Positions 10,201-17,747 of a stretch of 64,000 nt of DNA are shown one piece after another. Numbering within the stretch: the first letter of the stretch is position 1; each line of letters begins with the position of its first letter. Below the pieces are notes generated by a model. It worked only from the letters and a program-made list of their open reading frames with translations, was not told the DNA's origin and did no database searches. Made by a program: the position numbers and the translations under genes. This DNA comes from Spirosoma sp. 48-14 (GTDB taxonomy: Bacteria; Bacteroidota; Bacteroidia; Cytophagales; Spirosomataceae), in NCBI RefSeq assembly GCF_001898575.1, contig NZ_MKUD01000088.1, positions 125,928-189,927 on the forward strand, in the 5' to 3' direction.

Positions 10201-10433
10201 TATTTCCGCTGGCCATTGCCAGTGGAGCCGGTGGGGTAGCCCGCGCTACGATTGGGCGAACCGTACTGGGTGGGATGCTGGCGGCTACGTCGATTGCTAT
10301 TTTTGTCGTGCCTGTTTTGTACGTGGGTATCACGCGGCTGGCCTATGGTAAAAAGGGACTGGAAGAACTGAAAAAGAACGCGAAGAACGAAGAGAAGCCT
10401 CAGGAAGAACCACAGCCAGCGATCGATAAGTAA
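7239..10433 (+). CDS. RND multidrug efflux pump, HAE1 family (AcrB-like)
   Basis: A 1064-residue inner-membrane proton-drug antiporter. It starts FAEIFINRPVTAIVISVVIV, the standard N-terminal TM1 of HAE1 pumps, followed by the porter-domain motif of AcrB-like proteins (TPPVVQVTGTYTGADAQTVE). TM4 holds the paired acidic residues D409-D410 (GIVVDDAIVVVEAV) used for proton relay. The repeat half shows the second TM cluster and LITLIGLAAKNAILIVEFAK. Length is typical. With the TolC protein and lipoprotein adaptor just upstream it makes a complete tripartite pump for lipophilic or amphiphilic compounds; the substrate is not predictable. Confidence 0.95.
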   Translation: MFAEIFINRPVTAIVISVVIVALGVLALQSLPVSQYPDITPPVVQVTGTYTGADAQTVEQTVATPIETQVNGTPGMDYVQTNATNDGRMTMNVTFKVGTDVNIAALDVQNRVGIAQPQLPEEVTRLGVVVRKRNPSLFMLVAIYSPNKTHNVSFLDNYANIYIRDALLRVPGVGDIFSRADDFSMRIWLKPDRLAQLGLTPDDVVGALQEQNLQVAGGSVGASPQPSTQAFEYTVFTNSRLSKEDEFKKIIVRSDPARGSLVYLEDVARVQLGKFSYASNSFVDGNRAAYLLVYQLPGSNAIATAKGVYAAMDNLKKTFPKDIDYVVPFESVSVIQVSISEVVETLLEALGLVVLVVFLFLQSWRATLITLLAIPVSIVGTFALFVPLGFTINTLTLFAFVLAIGIVVDDAIVVVEAVQVNIDKGMSPKDATKEAMAEISAPVIAIALILAAVFVPVGFIPGIVGRLYQQFAITIAVSVLISAFVALSLTPALCTLLLRPMHIDEKATGLNKFFYKFNLVFERMTNSYTNSVKRLIKATPLVIVGLVVIYIGTGLLFRAKPTGFLPTEDEGRLIVTYEIPEAASTSRSLVVLNKVMAILKAQPYVAHFSALGGLNAITFASKSNSGTVFIQLKPWEERKERNMQADSLVVKLQRALSSLNDARPQVIQPPAIPGLGQSSGFTFEIQQRETNDDVRAFDNVVQNFLAEANKRPEIGRAFSYFTAKTPAYRVDVDRDKCKKLGIPVSSVYRTMQTYLGSQYVNDFIIYGRKFRVVAQADTMYRTDVRNLGNYYVRNQAGQLVPISTVIKTTVIENAPLISHFNLFRSVELNGGAKPGFSSSQANDALREVAAKVLPAGYSYDFGGLSREEINAGNTSIYIFMLSIGFVFLFLAALYESWSVPFSVLLSVPIGALGAIVALILFPYLSNNVYAQIGLITLIGLAAKNAILIVEFAKERVDRGEDLIQSTLEAVRLRLRPILMTSLAFILGVFPLAIASGAGGVARATIGRTVLGGMLAATSIAIFVVPVLYVGITRLAYGKKGLEELKKNAKNEEKPQEEPQPAIDK

Positions 10434-10519
10434 GGCGAATTACGAGCGAATTGACGCCTGTTGTAAGCTCATAAAGACCTTGGGTTGATTGTTGATTTTC
10501 TGTTCGTTCGCTTTCCGGT

Positions 10520-10559
10520 ATTCTTGCAAAGGATTTACATCAAAAGCCTTTGCAAGAAT
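10520..10559 (+). promoter_or_regulatory. Hairpin that overlaps a start codon
   Basis: A perfect 13-bp stem (10520-10532 with 10547-10559) encloses a 14-nt loop. The last two bases of the right arm are the A and T of the ATG at 10558. It could terminate the pump operon or hide the start codon of the next gene; I cannot decide between them. Confidence 0.6.
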
Positions 10560-10911
10560 GACAGGACGCAAAAAGATATTTCTGACCGCCGGAAATCAAC
10601 AATTACCTTCCATTACCGCACAGGGGCGGGTGCATTATTCGAGTGATGGGCGGAGCGGTACCGTGCACTATTCGAGCCCACAGGCTTCCTTTTCCATGTG
10701 GTACGAATTTGCTGGAGGTAATGCCATTGCGATTATTGATATACCAACCCCCGAAACCTGGGTAGAACGAACTAAACTTCCTCTAACTGAACGCGAAACG
10801 GTGTTGCAGTTTATTGGTGATCAGGTTGTTCGCGATCAGGTGCCGGGTGGTGGCTATTTCGACTATTCGGACAATACCATGACAATCTGTCGAGGCCAAA
10901 AGCCTGTATAG
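10558..10911 (+). CDS. Conserved-type hypothetical protein, 117 residues
   Basis: A small soluble protein without signal peptide or membrane segment. It begins MTGRKKIFLTAGNQQLPSI and is rich in beta-strand-like segments (GRVHYSS, SFSMWYEFAGGNAIAIIDIP). Upstream in-frame codons extend to a TTG at 10489, but 10558 is the first ATG and the extra residues are poorly protein-like. I recognise no family. It follows the efflux pump by about 125 bp on the same strand and may or may not be cotranscribed. Confidence 0.5.
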   Translation: MTGRKKIFLTAGNQQLPSITAQGRVHYSSDGRSGTVHYSSPQASFSMWYEFAGGNAIAIIDIPTPETWVERTKLPLTERETVLQFIGDQVVRDQVPGGGYFDYSDNTMTICRGQKPV

Positions 10912-10940
10912 TCAGGCAATTGATCCCTTCTGACTAGTAA

Positions 10941-12215
10941 TTACACCTCACCCTTTAATGGCTGGATGGTTGGGGCAAACAGGTGGATGAGTAACCAGGC
11001 CAGCAGATAGGCACTTCCACACATCAGAAAGATGTAATTGTACCCAATCGTAATGTTGCCCTGTGCTTTATAGGTATCCAGTAAGGCACCTACAACTATT
11101 GGAAATAAGATTCCTCCCACCGAACCGGCCATACCGCCCAGCCCAACTACTGAGCTCACAGCGCTCTTGGGAAACATATCGGATACCAGCGTAAATAGAT
11201 TGGCGCTCCAGGCCTGGTGTGCAGCCACCGCCAGACTCAATAAACCCACAACCTCCCAGATGGATGTCGCATAACGAGTCAGTACAATGGGTACAATGCA
11301 GAAGGCATACAGCAACATGGCCGTTTTTCGCGAGCGGTTGATGGTCCACCCCCGATTCAGAAAGTAGCCCGATAAATAACCACCCCCAACACTACCAATC
11401 GTCGCGGCTGTATAAACGATGATGAGGGGTAGGCTTGGTTTCTTAAGGTCAAGATTAAACGAGGCTGCAAAATAGGAAGGGAGCCAGAACAGGAAGAACC
11501 ACCATACGGGGTCGGTTAGCAGTTTGCCCAGAATAAACGCCCAGGTCTGACGGCGCCGAATCAGATCGATCCAGCGAACGTTGGAGGCTCCCTCCGTCGT
11601 CCCTTCGGTATCCTGCGTGATGAAGGCCAGTTCCTGCGTCGATACATGCTTATGGTTTTGTGGGCTATTGTACGACCACCACCAGAAAAAAAGCCAGATA
11701 AATCCGATCAATCCCGTCAGTATAAACGCTACCTGCCAGCCGTATACGCCTAGAATCCAGGGAACGGCGATGGGGGCGACCACCGCGCCAATATTAGTAC
11801 CCGCATTGAAAAGACCCGTAGCGAGTGCCCGCTCATGGCGTGGAAACCATTCGGCCACCGTCTTGATGGCTGCCGGGAAGTTGCCGCCCTCGCCAAGACC
11901 CAGTAAGGCCCGATACACCCCAAAGCTGAACGTGCTGGTGGCTACGGCGTGCAAAGCAGCGGCTATCGACCAGACTAAGACGGCGAGTACATACCCCACC
12001 TTCGTACCAATTTTATCGATTAGGCGACCAAAGACGACATAACTAAGCGCATAAGCCGCCTGAAAAGCCATGACAATATGGCTATAGTCTGTTTCGGTCC
12101 AGTTGAAGATTGTTTCCAGCGTTGGTTTAAGCAGACTGATCACCTGACGGTCCAGGTAATTGATCGTGGTCGCCACAAACAGTAATCCAACAATTCGCCA
12201 GCGGTAGTTGGTCAT
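10941..12215 (-). CDS. MFS transporter, ExuT-like (anion:cation symporter family)
   Basis: A 424-residue major facilitator protein with 12 predicted membrane segments. The N-terminus NYRWRIVGLLFVATTINYLD followed by RQVIS is the TM1 signature of the hexuronate/sugar-acid (ACS) transporters, and RALLGLGEGGNFPAAIK with AEWFPRHERALATGLF is the family's TM4-TM5 region. These proteins take up hexuronates, sugar acids or related anions with protons or sodium. The neighbouring Gfo/Idh/MocA dehydrogenase fits a sugar-acid catabolic role; the precise substrate is inference. Confidence 0.88.
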   Translation of the reverse strand: MTNYRWRIVGLLFVATTINYLDRQVISLLKPTLETIFNWTETDYSHIVMAFQAAYALSYVVFGRLIDKIGTKVGYVLAVLVWSIAAALHAVATSTFSFGVYRALLGLGEGGNFPAAIKTVAEWFPRHERALATGLFNAGTNIGAVVAPIAVPWILGVYGWQVAFILTGLIGFIWLFFWWWSYNSPQNHKHVSTQELAFITQDTEGTTEGASNVRWIDLIRRRQTWAFILGKLLTDPVWWFFLFWLPSYFAASFNLDLKKPSLPLIIVYTAATIGSVGGGYLSGYFLNRGWTINRSRKTAMLLYAFCIVPIVLTRYATSIWEVVGLLSLAVAAHQAWSANLFTLVSDMFPKSAVSSVVGLGGMAGSVGGILFPIVVGALLDTYKAQGNITIGYNYIFLMCGSAYLLAWLLIHLFAPTIQPLKGEV

Positions 12216-12225
12216 AAATTGGTAA

Positions 12226-12261
12226 TCATTAAATGGTCATCGCTAGTCATTAAATGGTCAT
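12226..12261. repeat. 15-bp direct repeat upstream of the MFS gene
   Basis: TCATTAAATGGTCAT occurs at 12226-12240 and again at 12247-12261, 21 bp apart, i.e. two helical turns. It begins 11 bp upstream of the MFS start codon. A related TAAATGACCA word lies near 12304. The spacing fits a tandem operator, but it could also be a decayed intergenic repeat of the kind seen elsewhere in this window. Confidence 0.5.
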
Positions 12262-12340
12262 TACTGGTTACTGACCGCTTCGCGGCAATGCACAGTGAAA
12301 GGCTATAAATGACCACCAATGCCGGTACATGACAATAGAG

Positions 12341-13378
12341 TTAAAACGGTAAGGTGCGGAGAGACTGGCTACTTTCCTGAGCCAGATCAATGATTCGCGC
12401 TAGCTGCTGAATGTCGGTAGGCGTAATTTCGGGCTGGGCTCCATTAACGATCACCTCATACAGATTGTCGTAGAACGGAGCGTAATTACCCGGAGCACTT
12501 TCTATAATTTCGGCTTGTCCATCCCGGTACAGCGTACCCCAGCGGTCGTCGGGCTCGATGCCTAAATCGGGCTCATTGGGGAGTCTATTCGTTCGGAGTC
12601 GTTCCTCTTGTGGGTCCAGGCCGCCTTTCAAAAACGAACCTTCGGTGCCATGCAAACTGTACCGTAATTTGTTCTGATACATCATCAGGCTGGATTCGAG
12701 CCGAACGACCTTATCGGCATAGCCTAGCTTAATGTCGAAATAATCGGGGACGTGGCTATTGGGGCGCAGGATTCGAATGGTGCCCTGTACCGTTTCAGGA
12801 GCTCCAAACAAATGCAGGGCCTGGTCGAGTAGGTGAGGTCCCAGATTATACAAATTGCCTCTTCCTGTACCTGCCTGTTCTTTCCAGCTCTGCGAATTGG
12901 GGGGTACAGGTGAATAGCGGTCGTATCGGCACTCATAATCGACCAGCGTGCCCAAAGCCCCGTCGGCCAGCAACCGTTTAATCGTCAGAAAATCAGAGTC
13001 CCAGCGTCGGTTTTGGTAAGCAGTGGCCAGTTTGCCCTGTTTCTGAGCCAGTTCGAGCAGGTCGATGGCTTCGCGTTCGGTCAGAGCAAACGGTTTTTCA
13101 ACGACAACGTGTTTCCCCTGTTCGAGGGCTTTTCGGGCGTAGTCAACGTGGGTTTCGTTCGGACTACAAATAAAAACCAGGTCAATCGCCGGGTCTGCAA
13201 AGAGTTCATCGGGAGTAGCTACCCATTCAATCGACGGATCGAACTGCCGGACTGCATCCGGACGGCTACTGGCAATTTTTTTAAGATGAAAACGCGGATT
13301 GACCGTCAGAAACGGCGTGTGAAAATAACGCCCTGATAGCCCAAATCCCACCAAACCTACTTGAATAACCTGCGGCAT
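12341..13378 (-). CDS. Gfo/Idh/MocA-family NAD(P)-dependent oxidoreductase
   Basis: A 345-residue cytoplasmic dehydrogenase. The Rossmann nucleotide loop is VGLVGFGLSGRYFH near the N-terminus, and the diagnostic EKPFALT of the family appears around residue 94, followed by the C-terminal alpha/beta domain. There is no signal peptide. The family oxidises or reduces sugars, inositols and similar polyols. It sits in a minus-strand group with the ExuT-like transporter downstream, suggesting a shared sugar or sugar-acid pathway. Confidence 0.85.
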   Translation of the reverse strand: MPQVIQVGLVGFGLSGRYFHTPFLTVNPRFHLKKIASSRPDAVRQFDPSIEWVATPDELFADPAIDLVFICSPNETHVDYARKALEQGKHVVVEKPFALTEREAIDLLELAQKQGKLATAYQNRRWDSDFLTIKRLLADGALGTLVDYECRYDRYSPVPPNSQSWKEQAGTGRGNLYNLGPHLLDQALHLFGAPETVQGTIRILRPNSHVPDYFDIKLGYADKVVRLESSLMMYQNKLRYSLHGTEGSFLKGGLDPQEERLRTNRLPNEPDLGIEPDDRWGTLYRDGQAEIIESAPGNYAPFYDNLYEVIVNGAQPEITPTDIQQLARIIDLAQESSQSLRTLPF

Positions 13379-13395
13379 ATAGCGATAGAGGAATT

Positions 13396-13453
13396 AGGAA
13401 ATACAATCGGTTTACGGCTTTCTGAACGCGGCTGTAAACTGATTGTATTTCCT
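13396..13453. repeat. Intergenic inverted repeat (23-bp arms)
   Basis: The arms 13396-13418 and 13431-13453 match at 21 of 23 positions around a 12-nt loop. It lies between the M81 peptidase and the oxidoreductase, both on the minus strand. The two mismatches are G-U in plus-strand RNA but C-A in minus-strand RNA. Confidence 0.75.
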
Positions 13454-13512
13454 ATAAAGGAGTTAGCCTGGGTTTATCTCCTGTTTAGGATGGCAAATTG
13501 TTGGTTAGTTAG

Positions 13513-15087
13513 CTACTTCGCCGTTCCTGAAACAGGTACCAGTTGAGCCGATAGGTCAGGCGTTTTCATGTCTTTGTCGAACGGAAACATGGGGTGTTTG
13601 ATGCGTTTATAGGGAAGCCGGAACAGATCCTGGTCGACACCACCGGGCGTTAGTGCCATGATCCAGTCCGCACGCATGTTGTACAGTTCCGGTTCGAGGT
13701 AGCCAATCTTCACAACGACGATATCCGCTTCACGAGGCTTCAGTCCAAGCCGGGTAAAGTCGATTTCTTTGTGATACGGTTTGCGCTTTTGCGTAATGAT
13801 CACATGCACGCTCCCTACCTTGATAACCGCTTCTACTTCAGCATCTTTATCGCCGTGTACAATCGATTCTACAGTGCCTTTGAGGGGAATCGGAGGGGCG
13901 TATCGGGCATCAACTGCCGCTCCGGCTTTTCCTTCGACAGTTCCGCCAACGCCAGCCGCAATGGCCTTTTTGATTAGCTCCGGAGCCGGTATGGACGCGT
14001 AAATCAAGGAAGGGCCATTCGCCTTCTGAAAGGCTGGTCGGGACAAAATCTGAGTGAGTGTCCAGGTAACATCGCCTGCTCCACCAGCCGTTGGATTGTC
14101 GCCGGTATCACTAATGAAAAAGGGATGTTTCGAACTGGTTAAGGCTTTTGCCAGGCATTCATCCAAAGTACCTGTTGGTGCCACAAAACCGAACTCGGAG
14201 CGGACCCGCCAGAAATGCTGCGCCAGTTTTTCGGCCGCCTTGGCCACACTGGCTTTATCGTCGCCGGTAACCATCACAACGGCATGGTTGCGGGGTTCAT
14301 CGGCCCAGGCGTATCCAATCCAGATACCGGCATCGACAATACCCGGCTGATGGTCGGCCAGGGGAGCTACTTCCTGATACAGGCTTTTGCCCGGCTCGAT
14401 GCGCGTGCTGGTTTTTTCGCCGGGAAGCAAAATCGGGATGGGTATCCAGGCTTTGTAGGCTGGTTTGCCCTTGCCGCTTTTGATGCGTTCCAGCAAATGA
14501 ACAACCGCCCGTTCTTTGGTTTGCATGGCATCTTCGTGCGGAGCCATCCGGTAGCAGGTCATCAGATCGGTGTTTTGGGCCAGCCGCCAGGAAACATTGC
14601 CGTGCAAATCCATTGAGGTCGAGATGAGCGTCTTATAGCCAATGACCTGTCGGATTCGGGTGATCAGGTCGCCTTCGGGATCATCGAGCCCTTTCACGCT
14701 CATAGCCCCATGGATGTCGAAATAGAGCCCATCATACGGACCATATTTTTTGAGCGAATCCAGCATTTTACCCACCAGCGACTCGTAGGCTTCGCGGGTT
14801 ACAGCCCCACCCGGCAGCGATTTACCCACAACCGTCGGAAACCAGATAGCCTGTTTCCGCAAAGGGGCCACGGGCATCATGAATGGATAGGCATTGAATA
14901 CTTCGGGGCCGTAGCGGGCGTGGAAGGCCTCTTCCAGGGTAACGGCTGGAGAAAACGTGCTGGACTCGATGCCCAATCCCGCAATGGCGATGCGGGGTAA
15001 ACGCGTGTCATTGCCAGGGGCCGACTGGGCAAGGCTGACTTGAATGGAGAGAAAAGTGGTGGTTAGAACGAAGAAGAGCTGTTTCAT
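13513..15087 (-). CDS. Secreted M81-family metallopeptidase (MlrC/microcystinase-like)
   Basis: A 524-residue protein with a signal peptide ending QVSLAQ. The mature part matches the M81 (MlrC) family: an N-terminal DUF1485-type segment starting PRIAIAGLGIESSTFSP, the metal-site motif YFDIHGAM with STSMDLHGN, and ISDTGDNPTAGGAGDVTW in the second half. The namesake MlrC cleaves linear microcystin products, but most bacterial members act on unknown small amides or peptides. The first in-frame codon is a GTG at 15093; the ATG two codons later (15087) is preferred. It is upstream of the oxidoreductase and MFS genes on the same strand. Confidence 0.85.
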   Translation of the reverse strand: MKQLFFVLTTTFLSIQVSLAQSAPGNDTRLPRIAIAGLGIESSTFSPAVTLEEAFHARYGPEVFNAYPFMMPVAPLRKQAIWFPTVVGKSLPGGAVTREAYESLVGKMLDSLKKYGPYDGLYFDIHGAMSVKGLDDPEGDLITRIRQVIGYKTLISTSMDLHGNVSWRLAQNTDLMTCYRMAPHEDAMQTKERAVVHLLERIKSGKGKPAYKAWIPIPILLPGEKTSTRIEPGKSLYQEVAPLADHQPGIVDAGIWIGYAWADEPRNHAVVMVTGDDKASVAKAAEKLAQHFWRVRSEFGFVAPTGTLDECLAKALTSSKHPFFISDTGDNPTAGGAGDVTWTLTQILSRPAFQKANGPSLIYASIPAPELIKKAIAAGVGGTVEGKAGAAVDARYAPPIPLKGTVESIVHGDKDAEVEAVIKVGSVHVIITQKRKPYHKEIDFTRLGLKPREADIVVVKIGYLEPELYNMRADWIMALTPGGVDQDLFRLPYKRIKHPMFPFDKDMKTPDLSAQLVPVSGTAK

Positions 15088-15139
15088 GCCCACAAGTTAA
15101 CGCATTGCTTCGAAATCCGTGGCTGTAGAATCCGACAGA

Positions 15140-15280
15140 CTAGCGTTCTTTCGTCCGGGTATAGAAACGAGCCTGAATTTGCCGAGTCGATTGGTGCATT
15201 TCATGTTGTAAGTCATGCATCTGATCGGCGGGCAGGTCTTTAAAGGACGCATTTTCAGGATGGTGATGCTCGTGAGACCC
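15140..15280 (-). pseudogene. Possible remnant of a His-rich protein gene
   Basis: The minus strand reads 46 codons without interruption, from just after an in-frame TGA (15281-15283) to a TAG at 15140-15142. It encodes SHEHHHPENASF followed by an amphipathic, His/Gln-rich tail ending YTRTKER. There is no start codon near the beginning. Codon choice and composition look protein-like. It lies downstream of a COG0523 GTPase, in a family where His-rich metal-binding stretches are common. I read it as the tail of a decayed gene, with modest certainty. Confidence 0.35.
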
Positions 15281-15315
15281 TCAGTAGATGAAAGTTAGCC
15301 TGACAATTATTGAAA

Positions 15316-15404
15316 ACAGGAGGGTAGTACCGGCGCTTGTATAGTTACCCAATCGCACGGGTGATCCCGTAATTATGAGCGCACTTGAAGACTACTCCTC
15401 CTGT
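15316..15404. other. Nested stem structure, possibly RNA or element end
   Basis: Outer arms 15316-15328 and 15391-15404 pair with one bulge. Inside are a 5-bp helix (15333-15337 with 15378-15382) and a 5-bp hairpin (15357-15361 with 15366-15370, loop TGAT). On the minus strand the outer stem is followed by TTTTC. The element is in an otherwise empty 430-bp gap downstream of the GTPase gene. Apart from this and the His-rich fragment I see nothing else in 15088-15514. Confidence 0.4.
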
Positions 15405-15514
15405 GGCACTAGTTATATGAGCATAGAAGAGGGCTGAATACAGTAATGCAGATTTCCAGGCGGTATTGTAGGCTATATGACATTGGAATCATAGAAGGTA
15501 GTGGGTTCGAGTCA

Positions 15515-16726
15515 TTATTCCCATACGGGGAAAGGATCCTTAAAAGCACCCTTATTTTCCATATGGTTAAGCTCATGTTCGGTGCATAAGCAGTCCATTA
15601 GCTCAGCCGTAATCTGGTTTTGGTTTAAATCCTGCCCAATGATAACCAGTTCGTTCTGGCGGTCGCCAAACCGTTTATGCCAACGCGAGTCGATTGCCTG
15701 CCGATTTTCTAGGAAGGAAGCATAGCGTAGGCGTTGAGAAAAGGGCATAGAAGCCCACCAGACTCCCGCTCGTTCGGCCCGAAGGCTTCCGCCCGCCTGA
15801 CTAAAATTCAGGGCATCGGCTGGTCGGGAAGCCAGCCAGAACAGTCCTTTACTACGAATGATACCTGCTGGGAAGTTTTCGCTCAGATAATGCCATAGAC
15901 GTGCCGGGTGAAACGGCCGACGATCTCTGAAAACAAATGACGAAATGCCATACGCTTCGGTTTCGGGTGTATGACCCTTGCCGGATTTATGATTCTGTAA
16001 TTCCTGAATCCAGCCCGCTGATTGGGAGGCTTCATCAAAATCAAACAAATGGGTGTTTAAGACTTGGGTTAGCTCGACCTTCGAGAACTGGCTTTCGATG
16101 AGTCGGGCGTTGGGGTTGAGTTTTTGAAGGATTGCCTTTAACTCGCCTAGTTGATTCGGCTTGAGCAGGTCTGTTTTGTTCAGTACGATCACGTTGGCAA
16201 ACTCAATCTGGTCGGTCAGCAGATTTACGATCGTGCGTGTATCCGAAGCGTCGTCATTTAATTGTCGTTGGTAAACTGTATCGACCGAACTAAAGTCGCG
16301 GGGGAAATTGAACGCATCAACCACAGTGACCAAGGTATCGAGCCGGGCGAATCGCGACAGGTCAATGCCCTGATTTTCGTCGATAAAGCTGAACGTCTGT
16401 GCTACGGGCAAGGGTTCAGAAATCCCCGTGGATTCGATCAGTAAGTAATCAAAACGACCTTCGCGAGCCAGTTTTTCAACTTCAATCATCAGGTCTTCCC
16501 GGAGGGTGCAGCAGATGCAGCCATTACTCATTTCAACCAGCTTTTCTTCCGTTCGGGATAGGGTATTTTGCTGATTCACGAGTTGGGCATCCACATTGAC
16601 CTCGCTCATATCATTCACGATGACGGCCACTTTCAGCCCTTGTTTGTTGTGCAGGATATGATTGAGGAGGGTCGTTTTGCCAGCCCCCAGAAAGCCACTA
16701 AGAACGGTCACAGGTAGTTTTTTCAT
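15515..16726 (-). CDS. COG0523/CobW-family GTPase, probable zinc metallochaperone
   Basis: A 403-residue G3E GTPase. The P-loop is GFLGAGKTT (residues 11-19), the metal-binding CxCC motif is GCICC (69-73), the guanine-specificity motif is VLNKTD, and a C-terminal CobW_C domain follows (SSFVFRDRRPFHPARLW). COG0523 proteins load zinc or other metals into client enzymes, often under zinc starvation and Zur control. It is the last gene of a three-gene minus-strand operon (merC, DUF3299-like, this gene) with a 15-bp gap upstream, and that operon starts next to two Fur/Zur-like palindromes. The long acidic His stretch of some members is absent. A cobalamin-biosynthesis role is unlikely: no cob genes are near. 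Confidence 0.85.
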   Translation of the reverse strand: MKKLPVTVLSGFLGAGKTTLLNHILHNKQGLKVAVIVNDMSEVNVDAQLVNQQNTLSRTEEKLVEMSNGCICCTLREDLMIEVEKLAREGRFDYLLIESTGISEPLPVAQTFSFIDENQGIDLSRFARLDTLVTVVDAFNFPRDFSSVDTVYQRQLNDDASDTRTIVNLLTDQIEFANVIVLNKTDLLKPNQLGELKAILQKLNPNARLIESQFSKVELTQVLNTHLFDFDEASQSAGWIQELQNHKSGKGHTPETEAYGISSFVFRDRRPFHPARLWHYLSENFPAGIIRSKGLFWLASRPADALNFSQAGGSLRAERAGVWWASMPFSQRLRYASFLENRQAIDSRWHKRFGDRQNELVIIGQDLNQNQITAELMDCLCTEHELNHMENKGAFKDPFPVWE

Positions 16727-16741
16727 AATTGATTGCGTGAT

Positions 16742-17179
16742 TTACTGAAGCTCGGCGTCCTCCAGTATGTAGTTTAATTCATAAATATTGTCGGCGTTGA
16801 GTCGTAAAGTACCCGAAAATGTTCGTCGCTCGTCTGTCTTGAATTTGTACGGCAATCGTTTGAATTTGAGAGCAATAATGGATTCGGGACCGGCAGCTCC
16901 ACAGAAAAAACAGGCCGCCATGGGGAATCGGGAAACAACATAAATGCCCCGCTCCAAATCAATGGGAAGTACATAGCCTGCTATGCGGATGGATTTACCG
17001 GATAAGGCTTTTACCGAGTTGCCAAAATGAGGGTACAGCATCACAACGCCTTCTTCGGGATACCATTTTTTTTTGAACTGAACATCCCGCAACTGCTCCC
17101 AGGATACCGTTTCTGGTATTGTTGTCAGATGGAGAGATACCCCAAGAAAAAAGGGTAGAAGTAAGGAAACAGGCGTCAT
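16742..17179 (-). CDS. DUF3299-like secreted protein
   Basis: A 145-residue protein with an N-terminal hydrophobic segment (SLLLPFFLGVSL) that should export or anchor it. The core reads GKSIRIAGYVLPID and then FPMAACFFCGAAGPES with a CxxC pair at C90 and C93, the pattern I associate with DUF3299. Function of the family is unknown; the CxxC in an exported protein suggests metal or haem binding. It is packed between merC (5 bp upstream) and the COG0523 GTPase (15 bp downstream), so it probably belongs to the same metal response. Confidence 0.65.
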   Translation of the reverse strand: MTPVSLLLPFFLGVSLHLTTIPETVSWEQLRDVQFKKKWYPEEGVVMLYPHFGNSVKALSGKSIRIAGYVLPIDLERGIYVVSRFPMAACFFCGAAGPESIIALKFKRLPYKFKTDERRTFSGTLRLNADNIYELNYILEDAELQ

Positions 17180-17184
17180 GACAC

Positions 17185-17562
17185 TCAGTGGTTATGATGT
17201 GTTCGGCAGTAACGAATATTCAGTAGATGGGTTACGACCAGCCCCAGCGAGGCTGCATAAGCCAGAAATTCAAACGATTCATGCACTTTTTCCAGCAGCA
17301 GGCCCGTTGCGAATAGCGCCAGGAGACTCCAGAGCGCACCCGCAATCCGTCCAGACGTATGGCGGGTTGCTGACCATACGGCCAGTATGTTGATCCCAAT
17401 AAAAAGGTAATCGAGGCTAAGAAAGCCCATGCGTAGGGCATCGTGTTGAATAAAGGTGGAAGTCAGCACCAGAATAGGCGTAATCAGGCAATGGATGATA
17501 CACAGAACCGATCCGGTAATGCCGATCCAGTCGGCACGTTGGCGAAAAACGAGGGATTTCAT
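17185..17562 (-). CDS. MerC-domain membrane protein
   Basis: A 125-residue inner-membrane protein with four predicted membrane segments. The first carries VLCIIHCLITP with C21 and C25, the Cys pair typical of MerC proteins. The C-terminus RYCRTHHNH adds possible metal ligands. MerC was named for mercury uptake, but in Bacteroidota merC-like genes commonly sit with zinc-responsive genes; a metal-ion importer is the safe statement. It heads the operon running left from the two palindromes at 17594 and 17654 and is divergent from the small Cys-rich gene at 17748. Confidence 0.75.
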   Translation of the reverse strand: MKSLVFRQRADWIGITGSVLCIIHCLITPILVLTSTFIQHDALRMGFLSLDYLFIGINILAVWSATRHTSGRIAGALWSLLALFATGLLLEKVHESFEFLAYAASLGLVVTHLLNIRYCRTHHNH

Positions 17563-17593
17563 TGATTAAATCTGGCCGTAGTTTTGTTGTAAA

Positions 17594-17608
17594 TGCAACA
17601 TTGTTGCA
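17594..17608. promoter_or_regulatory. Perfect 7-1-7 palindrome, candidate Fur/Zur-family operator
   Basis: TGCAACATTGTTGCA is a perfect inverted repeat with 7-bp arms around one central base. It is 32 bp upstream of merC on the divergent promoter. The 7-1-7 geometry is the classical shape of Fur-family boxes. Assignment to Zur is inferred from the COG0523 gene in the operon. Confidence 0.6.
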
Positions 17609-17653
17609 AAAATAGAAAAGCAATTTTGTCTTACCAAGCTAGATGGATTATTT

Positions 17654-17672
17654 AATGCAGCATTGTTGCATT
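17654..17672. promoter_or_regulatory. Second copy of the palindrome (9-1-9, one mismatch)
   Basis: AATGCAGCATTGTTGCATT repeats the core of the 17594 site with one mismatch between arms and longer arms. Its centre is 62 bp from the first site's centre and it lies on the side of the rightward gene (ATG at 17748). One site per direction suggests coordinated control of both arms of the divergon. Confidence 0.6.
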
Positions 17673-17747
17673 TTCATTGATTGGTGTACCTGAAATGCTG
17701 ATGGATGAATTTGTATGTGTTTATTTTCAGGCTACCTTTGTTATACT

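Noticed and set aside
15316..15404. Integron attC site or insertion-sequence end
   Set aside because: The outer arms do not show the RYYYAAC/GTTRRRY ends of attC, no integrase or transposase is near, and no target duplication was seen.
15515..16726. Cobalamin biosynthesis CobW
   Set aside because: GCICC motif and neighbours point to a COG0523 metal chaperone; there are no cob genes and no B12 riboswitch motif nearby.
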